Shown here: positions 1 through 7,165 of the stretch, in pieces
How positions within the stretch are numbered: the stretch's first letter is position 1
Layout of the letters: every line of letters starts with the position of its first letter
NCBI GenBank assembly: GCA_029747585.1
Contig: JAPEVF010000609.1
Coordinates: forward strand, 1-27,694
Direction of reading: 5' to 3'
Origin: Pleurotus djamor
Lineage: Eukaryota > Basidiomycota > Agaricomycetes > Agaricales > Pleurotaceae
DNA length: 27,694 bases
Notes under the pieces: generated by a model
What the model saw: only the letters and a program-made list of their open reading frames with translations
Databases searched by the model: none
Told to the model about the DNA's origin: nothing
Program-made: the position numbers and the translations under genes

Positions 1-506
1 TTCGGCTGTTTCTTCGCGATGAGGTCACTATCCTCGCCGATTGCCTTTGCGTACCATCCTCCCTTCTCGATCGCGCCACCAACCACCTCCGCTATCGCAT
101 GACTTCCCTTCTCGTTGCTCGGGATTGCGCCACCAACTACTTTCATCATTGGTCTCTCGCGACATCACATTCAAGACTCAACCGCACCATGATGGTTCTT
201 CAGGGAGTCGACCCAATCTGGGTACTTGAATGACCACTTCGCGAGACGCGACACATGACAGGATCGTCGGTGTCAAATCAATCTCAAGATTCCGGTCCTC
301 AGTGCCGATTGTCATTACTCCTCGACGAGGTTCCTCTCGTCTTCAATCACGACCACTACCCTTTTCCCGCGGCACTCTTGTTCAGGCTCCCTTCTTGACG
401 GCGCCACCAACCAGCTTCGATAATAGCGGTCCAATCTGGGGACTTGAACAAATGCTTCGCTGTCAAGATCCCTGTAGAGTACTCATAGTCAGTCGCGTAC
501 TTTGCC
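1..506. repeat. Degenerate repeat-bearing intergenic stretch
   Basis: No convincing gene. The motif GCGCCACCAAC occurs three times (73-83, 127-137, 401-411), and an 18-base block starting CCAATCTGGG recurs at 213-230 and 431-448 with one mismatch. Read on the minus strand, the three motifs encode a Trp-Trp-Arg core followed by a charged tail (WWRRQEG, WWRNPEQREG, WWRDREG), separated by stop codons. This suggests a decayed array of repeated coding units or a diverged minisatellite. The short plus-strand open frames here look like chance. Confidence 0.35.
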
Positions 507-1090
507 ATGTCGGTAGATAGTCAATACACACCAGCGGAAACTAGGGGTAACCCCCCCTTTTTCCCTGGCTACAGCGTACCTTCGGGAGGGGAAACTCTGT
601 CAGTGTGAGGTGTTGAGCTCAGTGCACTTGGACTCTTTTTTAACCGTTTAGAGTTGACCTCCGACCTTTCCACGCTCAATCAAAGCTCAATCAAGCTCAA
701 TGGGATACAGTTATTTGCAGATGGCGGCAAGGCCGTCGTTCCAATGACAGCGGAGATTGATGCTCTAAGACCCAAGTCGCCTATGAGATCTGGAGGGCAG
801 TCTGGCGGAAACCCTGGTGGAGCACCCGGTAGGATGATGGGTCCTGGTCGCGGTGCCTTTGGTGGGGGGAGCGGTCACGAACCGAATCAGATCATGGGCC
901 AGCCAGTGATGGGGATGGCGAACTTAGGGATGGGTAATATGGGAATGACACCTGGCATGGGCATGGGTGTTGGCGTTGGTGTCGGTGTTGATGACATGAT
1001 GGGTTGGCAGGGCGGTGGGATGGGCATGAACATGGGTCAAATGGGTATGGGCATAGGAAACATGGGGCCGGGTGCTGGGGTAGGCATGGG
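507..1090 (+). CDS. Gly/Met-rich protein, 3' end replaced by Copia LTR
   Basis: Product not recognised. Proposed exons are 507-602 and 654-1090; the 51-bp intron 603-653 starts GTGTGA and ends TTTAGAG, and joins the frame cleanly. The first 32 codons are polar and Pro/Gly-rich. The second exon begins with a Ser/Leu-rich part (LTSDLSTLNQSS) and passes into a low-complexity tail of Gly, Met and Val (MGMGNMGM-type repeats) from about codon 90. The frame is cut at 1090 by the 5' LTR and would end at 1167-1169 after 26 LTR-encoded residues. Such Met/Gly tails occur in fungal RNA-binding and chromatin proteins, but no domain supports either. The ATG is preceded by an in-frame stop at 487-489. The true start could lie upstream behind another intron. 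Confidence 0.42.
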
Positions 1091-1386
1091 TGTTGCGCAT
1101 GCACCTCTCAATCGCCACGTCGACACACTAGTTCTAGGTCGACGTCACGCATGGTTTCATGTCGCTTAGTGCGACACTTCACATGGTGTCTAGTTCGACA
1201 CCTCACACATTCCTTAGTCCATATTTAGTAGTCACTCGTAGTATATAAAGCCTGTATGTATCTAGGGAATATCTAACACTCGTTCTACCTACTACTCGTG
1301 TGCTATACAACCTCAGGTGAATAGCTTGGTCTCTCGCCTAGCGCAGTGCTCGCCTTTATGGCTTGTAGCTATCCTGCTGCTCAACA
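1091..1386 (+). repeat. 5' LTR of the full-length Copia element
   Basis: 296 bp, TGTTG...CAACA. It differs from the right LTR only at 1274 and from the LTR at 12429-12724 at two adjacent sites (1274, 1275). It contains a TATA box at 1242-1249 and a group of short perfect inverted repeats in U3 (1117-1145, 1161-1175, 1185-1202). The first 79 bases supply a stop codon to the interrupted upstream gene. Confidence 0.97.
1242..1250 (+). promoter_or_regulatory. TATA box of the Copia LTR promoter
   Basis: TATATAAAG lies about halfway along the LTR, as expected at the end of U3. Transcription would start roughly 25-35 bases downstream, near 1275-1285, making the R region begin there. The same box is present at the same offset in the other two LTRs. 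Confidence 0.75.
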
Positions 1387-1398
1387 GGTTATGGGCCC
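1387..1398 (+). other. Primer-binding site, tRNA-iMet anticodon type
   Basis: GGTTATGGGCCC begins on the first base after the LTR. It is complementary to the anticodon stem-loop of eukaryotic initiator tRNA-Met (GGGCCCAUAACC), not to its 3' acceptor end. This internal, half-tRNA type of priming is established for Drosophila copia and yeast Ty5, so priming here probably uses a cleaved initiator tRNA. The truncated copy carries the same site at 12725-12736. Confidence 0.8.
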
Positions 1399-1430
1399 CG
1401 CTGGTCGCTCTAGGAAAAGGGAGACTCTAT

Positions 1431-1451
1431 GTCCCCTGAGTACTTGGGGAC
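1431..1451 (+). other. Leader hairpin with palindromic loop (possible dimer/packaging signal)
   Basis: GTCCCC (1431-1436) pairs perfectly with GGGGAC (1446-1451) around a 9-base loop containing the self-complementary hexamer AGTACT (1439-1444). A stable stem with a palindromic loop in the leader, between primer site and gag, is the architecture of retroviral dimer-initiation sites. The same sequence occurs in the second copy at 12769-12789. Confidence 0.4.
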
Positions 1452-1583
1452 TAAGCTACCATTTACCTGCCCGTCGATGCGCTTAACTGCGACTCGACAG
1501 GGGGAGTCAGGGGTTTCATTTTCTCGCACTCTCAGTTAACTTTTGTGCTGACGAACTTGTTATTTTACCCCCAGATCTCTATC

Positions 1584-4500
1584 ATGTCTTCTCTCGATAC
1601 CTCTGGTCTCCGTGCTATCACTGGTACCCTCACTGGGACCAACTGGCAGACCTGGTCTGAGAAGATGACTCATCTCCTTCGTGCTAAAGGAGTTTGGCTC
1701 TACGTTAACGGCACTATCACCAAACCCTCTCCTATCGCCGCCACTCCTGCTAGGGGTGACAACCCTGCCACGCCCGGCAATGCCTCTGAAGTCAATCAGT
1801 GGCTGGAGAAGGACCAAATGGCTCTTGGCATCATCGCTCTCACCGTCTCTGAGAATCTCCAGCGTCATATCAAGGATACCTCCAAGGAAACTTGGGATAC
1901 CTTGAAGACTGCTTTCTCCTCTACGACTGTCTCCGCTGCCTATCAGTGGCTCCAGACGCTTCTCAACCTCCGCATCAAATCGACTGAGAACCCTACTCCA
2001 GTCCTTGAGAAGTTTCGCACCGCCGTTCAACACCTCGAGAAACTTAAACTCGTCATTCCATCCTCCCTCCTCGCTCTCATCACCCTCACTGCCTTACCCA
2101 AGGAATGGGAGTTCATCGCTCAGATGACAATCACCAAGTCTCTCGACCAGCTCGAATTCAGCGACGTTCTTGCCTATATTCAGGCAGAATGGGAACGGAC
2201 GCAAGTCGCGAAACAGTCCAAAGCCTCTGCCAACAAACTCTCTGCTGTCAAGAAGAAGGGCCCGAATCCCAACTTCCAACAGCAGAAGCAGAAGAATAAC
2301 GCCGACCAAAACGGCGACTCTTCTGGGCAGAAGCAGGCACAGTCCCCGCAGTCTGATTCCAACCAGCAACCCAAGCGCAAGCGTGGCAAGCGCGCTGGCA
2401 AGAATCAAAACAACGCCGCCGTCGATGTCGCCGATGTTGAAGTTATCAACTTCGCTAATGCCGTCGCCACCCCTACCGTTCATCTTCCCTCCTCGCACAC
2501 TCTCCTTGATCGTATCGACACCTCCTCCTCGTCTGCGCCTATTGTCGTTGGTGAAACCACCACCATCGTTGGACTCCCCGTCATGCCCAAGCCCAAGTGG
2601 TTCAACCACAAACATAAGGAAGTTGCGCCCCAGCAGTACAACGGACAAGCTAAACCGTCCAACTGCAAGTCTATTGGGGACGACAACCTGGCTAAGGCAC
2701 GCTCTCTGGTTTCTCGCATTGCTGAGCAACCTGCTACGACCGAGACTCTTCGCCGCCTCCATGGCGTGTTTCAACGTCAGTCCACATCCTCGACTCCGCC
2801 CGCTGACGTCTCTGATGATGAAAGCGATGACGATGAAGATGACCGCGCCTCCAAGCGCTTCAGGTCTGAATCACCTGAAGACCTACGCTTCCGCGCATCT
2901 TCTTTAGAGGATCGTCTTCGATCTCCTAGCCCAGAGCCTCTTGACGACGACTCTGACTCGCTCTTCGACGAGCTTGAGACTGGCTACCAGAATGAGAGGT
3001 ATGTTCATTCGTACCCTAAGTCGTCCTCACACTCTAATCACATTGGTTGGCAGCGTTCTCTACTCCGAGGGTCCCGCGCCTATGTAATTACTAATGTTGA
3101 TGTACATGGATTGTCCCGCGCAATAAATCGTTTTCATTCTAACAATGCTGCGAACGACAATAAGTACAATATCATGAGTGTTGAGATTGATGCAAATCCA
3201 GATATGGATTGGTGGATGCACGACTCTGGTTGTTCTTTGCATACGACCGGAGTTATGTCTGACTTCGCCCATTATCACCCCTTTAAGCGGAAAGATCAAA
3301 TATTTGTGAAAACCGCTAATTCACATTCGTATATTAAGGGTGTTGGTACTGTCTTGTTTCGCTATGAACAACTTGTCGAGCGAAACGGCGAAGTTGTCCG
3401 CCAAAACAAGCTGATGAAGCTGTATCCAGTGTATTACATGCCTGAGATGGGTGAACTCCGTCTTATTTCTACCGGAACTTTCCTTCAGGATCGTAACCGA
3501 GAATTAAGGGCAACACGAGATCGCTTCGAGTTTATTGATGGTCGATTGAAAGATCCTATCATCATGTCTGGATATCATCGTGGTCAGCACGATACGTGCT
3601 ATTGGACCAGAGGAACTGCGAGTCAGGAATCTATTGTCCAGACCAACGCGATCCTCCTAAACAGTGTAGACTTTGACACTTGGCACCAACGTCTTGGACA
3701 TCCGTCTCCAGACGTATTACGTCAGTTTAAGAAGCACACTGAGAACTTCCCAGATCTTAAGATCCCTGCTGATCGATCTAAGCCCTGCAAGGGTTGCGCC
3801 GAAGGCAAAACCCCACAGGATTCGTTTCCGCAATCCCTGAATCGAGCATCGAAACCTTTTGAGAAAGTTCATTCTGACTTGAAAGAGTTTCCGGTGAAGT
3901 CCTATCATGGATATCACTATTACATCTCGTTCTTTGATGACTATACCTCGTACGGATGGGTCCGCTTGTTAAAGCGTAAATCTGAGGCGCTTACTGCGAC
4001 TCGTGATTTTATAGCCATGGTTAAAACTCAATACAATACCATGATTAAGACCTGGATGTCCGATGGAGGGGGAGAATTCAAATCCTTAGAATTCAAAGAG
4101 ATGCTCAATTCAAACGGAATCAAAATAGATCAGTCAGTTGCGCATCAACCACAACAAAATGGTCGCGCTGAAAGGTTTAACCGGACGATAATGGATAAAG
4201 CACAAGCTATGCGTTTCCACGCGTGCATTCCTCCGTCCTGGTGGGAGTTTTCGGTTGAATATGCGATTCATCTTTATAATCGCACACCCATAAGGCGTCT
4301 TAAATGGAAAACTCCGTTCGAGATGCTGAAAGGCAAGCTTCCTGACATCACTCACCTCCGAGTATTTGGTTGTGGTGCTTACGTATACTTGCCCGATGCC
4401 GTACGCCCTAATAAGCTCAGTCCCAAAGCCGAACTTATGTGCTTCATTGGTTTGACTGAAGGTATCAAAGGGTATAAGTTCATGCGTCTGCATAATAACA

Positions 4501-6836
4501 CTGTCTTTCATGAGACGAAAGCTCTCTTTGATGAGACTTTGTTACCAAAGTGTCCGAAGTCTGATTGTCCTGACAGACGATCAAATGGTGGTAAACCACC
4601 AAGTAACGATAACCCAGACAACGATTCTGGTCCATCGGGTGCTGGTGGAGGCCCTCGTCCTCCATCACCTAGCAATAGTGAGGGGTCCGGATCTGAAAAT
4701 GATCTAGATTCACCTCCCCGATCTCCTTCCCCACAGGGTAGTGCTGAAGACGATCCGGTTGAGAATGATCAACTCCCGGAGCGCTCTCCGTCGCCTGAGT
4801 TACACCCACCTCCACCTCCTGATCCGGTTAACGAACCAGAGCCAGAGCCTGAGGATTGGGTGAATAGACCTAGACGGTCTGGCAGACAGAGAAAAGTAGC
4901 CAAAGGCCCACCTGGATCGATATATGAGGAAGATGGCGAACAACGCCTCCCTCATGAGATTCAACGAGATATTGAGGACAGTGCTAAATGGCGGAAGTTA
5001 GTTGGGGATAACGAACCGGGTAGCTCCCGTTTGCCCACTACTTCCAGGCGTCGTGGTAAAACTCAACCACAAGCCAACCAACCCGCACCGAACGATCCTG
5101 GTCCGTCGACTCAAATCTTGGACAAAGAGATTGACGATTTAACTCGCATGTCTCAGGAAGGGGGAGTAGAGTTCATGAAATTCCTGCTTTCCAAAGCGGT
5201 TGCAGTTTCTGAACCAGAGACTGAGCCTGTAACGGTTCCAAATGCCAATGCAGAGCTCAACCCCGATAATATTCGGGAATGGACCTATCGTGATATCATG
5301 CGTCTACCGCCTGATCAACGTAAACCTTGGATTGAAGCTTGTAAGGAAGAGCTGAAGTCGTTGCGCGCCCGCAATGTTTACAGTCTGGTTAAGCTTCCGA
5401 AAGGTCGCAAGGCAATAAAATGCCGTTGGGTCTTTGACATCAAGTCAGATGGCCGTAAGAAGGCACGACTAGTTGCGAAAGGTTTCTCTCAAAGAGAAGG
5501 AATTGATTTCAATGAGATCTTTTCCCCCGTAGTGCGATATGAAACGTTCCGTATGATACTTGCGCTAGCCGCAGTAGAGGGATGGCACTTGGAAGGTTTG
5601 GACGTAAAAACCGCCTTCCTTTACGGTAAACTCGATGAGGAGATCTACATGGAGCAACCTGAAGGCTTTCATGCCCAAGACAAGAAAGACTTTGTTTTCC
5701 GTCTATGGCGAGCCCTATATGGACTCAAACAAGCAGCGCTTTCCTGGTGGAAAGAGCTCTCCAAGTCAATGGAACAACTTGGATTCAAACGTGCAAAGTC
5801 TGATAGCGGTCTATTTATCTACACACATCCTAACGGATCTGTGGTGATCGCAATCATCTACGTTGACGATGCATTGTTCTGTGGCTCTGACCGGCAGCTT
5901 GTTCTTAAACTAAAAGCCGCGTTCATGAAGCGATGGGAATGTCGTGACTTGGGTGAAGCCAAAGAGTTCCTTCGTATGCGAATTCTGAGGAAAGGTCCCA
6001 AGATCTATCTTGATCAAGAGACTTATTTGCAAAAAGTTATCAGGCGTTTTAACCTTGAGAACTGCAATACCGCCCGTACTCCGCTACCCACTGGATACCG
6101 ACCAGAGCCTCACAAAGGCTCAGTCGACCCAGCGCTTCGTTCAAGGTTCCAACAAGTTATTGGATCTCTTTTGTACATCATGCTTGGCACACGTCCAGAT
6201 ATTGCCTACGCTGTTGTCAAACTGTCCCAGCACTCTGCCAATCCGTCCAAAGAACATTTGGATAAAGCACTATATGTGGTGCGATATCTAGCAGGAACAC
6301 AGCACTACTCTGTCTGCTATGACGGATCGAATCAGGAAGGAGGCTTAATCGCTTTCACCGATTCAGACTGGACAAGTCCGAGATCTACAACTGGGTACCT
6401 TGTAAAACTCGCCGGTGGTATTATATCCTGGCAATCTCACGCTCAGAGAACACCTGCTCTGTCCTCAACCGAAGCCGAATATATGGCACTCTCTGACACT
6501 TGTCGTCAGATTATGTGGACAAAGAACCTACTCTCTGAGATCGGAATGGATCTTGGTCCTGTACCGATTTGTGGTGACAACCAAGGGTCGATCTTCATTG
6601 CATCTAACCCTGTTTCTGAAAGAAGAACGAAACACATCGATCTCCGATATCATTACATTCGTGACCACATTGAATCTGGAGATGTTGAATGCTTCTTCAT
6701 CAGTGGTGCTGAAAACCCCGCTGATATGTTCACCAAAAATCTGGGATGGGTTAAATTCACCCTGTTCCGGTCCATGCTTGGAATTCGATTCTTCGATTCT
6801 GCAGCATCCGCTTCGAAATTCAAAGGGATTTCTTAG
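1584..6836 (+). CDS. Copia gag-pol polyprotein, intact
   Basis: A 1750-residue single-frame polyprotein. Start chosen at the first ATG (1584); the open frame reaches back to 1545 without another ATG. Gag (about 1-300) begins with a UBN2-type capsid region (TNWQTWSEKM). No CCHC knuckle is visible; a basic cluster KRKRGKR sits at 264-270 and an acidic Asp/Glu/Ser stretch at 411-420. Protease: catalytic Asp547 in HDSG. Integrase: zinc-binding H701, H706, C735, C738, then D765, D827 and E863, giving the D,D-35-E triad. A Pro/Ser-rich linker of about 170 residues separates it from reverse transcriptase, which has Asp1340 in LDVKTAF and YVDD at 1426-1429. RNase H has D1593, E1630 and D1665. All catalytic residues are present. 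With gag and pol in one frame, a Gag excess cannot come from frameshifting and must arise from processing or mRNA control. Confidence 0.97.
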   Translation: MSSLDTSGLRAITGTLTGTNWQTWSEKMTHLLRAKGVWLYVNGTITKPSPIAATPARGDNPATPGNASEVNQWLEKDQMALGIIALTVSENLQRHIKDTSKETWDTLKTAFSSTTVSAAYQWLQTLLNLRIKSTENPTPVLEKFRTAVQHLEKLKLVIPSSLLALITLTALPKEWEFIAQMTITKSLDQLEFSDVLAYIQAEWERTQVAKQSKASANKLSAVKKKGPNPNFQQQKQKNNADQNGDSSGQKQAQSPQSDSNQQPKRKRGKRAGKNQNNAAVDVADVEVINFANAVATPTVHLPSSHTLLDRIDTSSSSAPIVVGETTTIVGLPVMPKPKWFNHKHKEVAPQQYNGQAKPSNCKSIGDDNLAKARSLVSRIAEQPATTETLRRLHGVFQRQSTSSTPPADVSDDESDDDEDDRASKRFRSESPEDLRFRASSLEDRLRSPSPEPLDDDSDSLFDELETGYQNERYVHSYPKSSSHSNHIGWQRSLLRGSRAYVITNVDVHGLSRAINRFHSNNAANDNKYNIMSVEIDANPDMDWWMHDSGCSLHTTGVMSDFAHYHPFKRKDQIFVKTANSHSYIKGVGTVLFRYEQLVERNGEVVRQNKLMKLYPVYYMPEMGELRLISTGTFLQDRNRELRATRDRFEFIDGRLKDPIIMSGYHRGQHDTCYWTRGTASQESIVQTNAILLNSVDFDTWHQRLGHPSPDVLRQFKKHTENFPDLKIPADRSKPCKGCAEGKTPQDSFPQSLNRASKPFEKVHSDLKEFPVKSYHGYHYYISFFDDYTSYGWVRLLKRKSEALTATRDFIAMVKTQYNTMIKTWMSDGGGEFKSLEFKEMLNSNGIKIDQSVAHQPQQNGRAERFNRTIMDKAQAMRFHACIPPSWWEFSVEYAIHLYNRTPIRRLKWKTPFEMLKGKLPDITHLRVFGCGAYVYLPDAVRPNKLSPKAELMCFIGLTEGIKGYKFMRLHNNTVFHETKALFDETLLPKCPKSDCPDRRSNGGKPPSNDNPDNDSGPSGAGGGPRPPSPSNSEGSGSENDLDSPPRSPSPQGSAEDDPVENDQLPERSPSPELHPPPPPDPVNEPEPEPEDWVNRPRRSGRQRKVAKGPPGSIYEEDGEQRLPHEIQRDIEDSAKWRKLVGDNEPGSSRLPTTSRRRGKTQPQANQPAPNDPGPSTQILDKEIDDLTRMSQEGGVEFMKFLLSKAVAVSEPETEPVTVPNANAELNPDNIREWTYRDIMRLPPDQRKPWIEACKEELKSLRARNVYSLVKLPKGRKAIKCRWVFDIKSDGRKKARLVAKGFSQREGIDFNEIFSPVVRYETFRMILALAAVEGWHLEGLDVKTAFLYGKLDEEIYMEQPEGFHAQDKKDFVFRLWRALYGLKQAALSWWKELSKSMEQLGFKRAKSDSGLFIYTHPNGSVVIAIIYVDDALFCGSDRQLVLKLKAAFMKRWECRDLGEAKEFLRMRILRKGPKIYLDQETYLQKVIRRFNLENCNTARTPLPTGYRPEPHKGSVDPALRSRFQQVIGSLLYIMLGTRPDIAYAVVKLSQHSANPSKEHLDKALYVVRYLAGTQHYSVCYDGSNQEGGLIAFTDSDWTSPRSTTGYLVKLAGGIISWQSHAQRTPALSSTEAEYMALSDTCRQIMWTKNLLSEIGMDLGPVPICGDNQGSIFIASNPVSERRTKHIDLRYHYIRDHIESGDVECFFISGAENPADMFTKNLGWVKFTLFRSMLGIRFFDSAASASKFKGIS

Positions 6837-6837
6837 C

Positions 6838-6846
6838 GAGGGGGAG
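6838..6846 (+). other. Polypurine tract
   Basis: GAGGGGGAG lies between the polyprotein stop (6834-6836) and the 3' LTR, ending on the base before TGTTG. This is where plus-strand DNA synthesis is primed. A related AGGGGGAG string also occurs in the leader near 1498-1506. Confidence 0.85.
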
Positions 6847-7142
6847 TGTTGCGCATGCACCTCTCAATCGCCACGTCGACACACTAGTTCTAGGTCGACG
6901 TCACGCATGGTTTCATGTCGCTTAGTGCGACACTTCACATGGTGTCTAGTTCGACACCTCACACATTCCTTAGTCCATATTTAGTAGTCACTCGTAGTAT
7001 ATAAAGCCTGTATGTATCTAGGGAATATCCAACACTCGTTCTACCTACTACTCGTGTGCTATACAACCTCAGGTGAATAGCTTGGTCTCTCGCCTAGCGC
7101 AGTGCTCGCCTTTATGGCTTGTAGCTATCCTGCTGCTCAACA
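6847..7142 (+). repeat. 3' LTR of the full-length Copia element
   Basis: 296 bp, identical to the 5' LTR except C at 7030. It sits inside what was intron 3 of the downstream P450 gene: the 23 bases after it (7143-7165) keep a CTGAT branch site and the acceptor CATAG of that intron. Confidence 0.97.
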
Positions 7143-7165
7143 CTATGTGCTGATGCCGATCATAG

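Larger units (their letters stand above)
1358..1539 (+). other. Two overlapping upstream ORFs in the Copia leader
   Basis: Between the LTR promoter and the gag start at 1584 lie two ATG-initiated frames. One runs 1358-1486 (42 codons, starting in the LTR and running through the primer-binding site). The other runs 1429-1539 (36 codons, different frame). Both end before gag. They would hinder scanning ribosomes on an unspliced transcript. Both would be removed by a possible intron from GTGAAT at 1317 to an acceptor ACCCCCAG ending at 1574. Neither product resembles a known protein. Confidence 0.4.
1091..7142 (+). mobile_element. Full-length Ty1/Copia LTR retrotransposon
   Basis: A complete 6052-bp element: 296-bp LTRs bounded by TGTTG and CAACA, a primer-binding site directly after the left LTR, a single gag-pol frame in the order protease, integrase, reverse transcriptase, RNase H (diagnostic of Copia rather than Gypsy), and a polypurine tract abutting the right LTR. 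The LTRs differ at one position only (1274 T against 7030 C), so the element is young. No stop or frameshift interrupts the polyprotein, so it may be autonomous. The five bases flanking it (ATGGG left, CTATG right) do not match, so there is no target-site duplication. Confidence 0.97.

Noticed and set aside
892..1118. Two minus-strand His/Pro/Cys-rich ORFs opposite the Gly/Met tail
   Set aside because: Low-complexity antisense of GGC/ATG-rich codons.
1560..2033. 157-codon minus-strand ORF, also seen at 12898-13371
   Set aside because: Duplicated only because the Copia leader and gag are duplicated. It is antisense to gag, and sites that are silent in gag change residues in it, so it is not under selection.
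2094..2774. 226-codon minus-strand ORF inside gag
   Set aside because: Antisense shadow of the intact gag-pol frame; its hydrophobic, repetitive composition follows from the sense codons.
1086..7147. Target-site duplication of the Copia element
   Set aside because: ATGGG and CTATG share no 5-bp match, nor do shifted windows of 4-6 bp.
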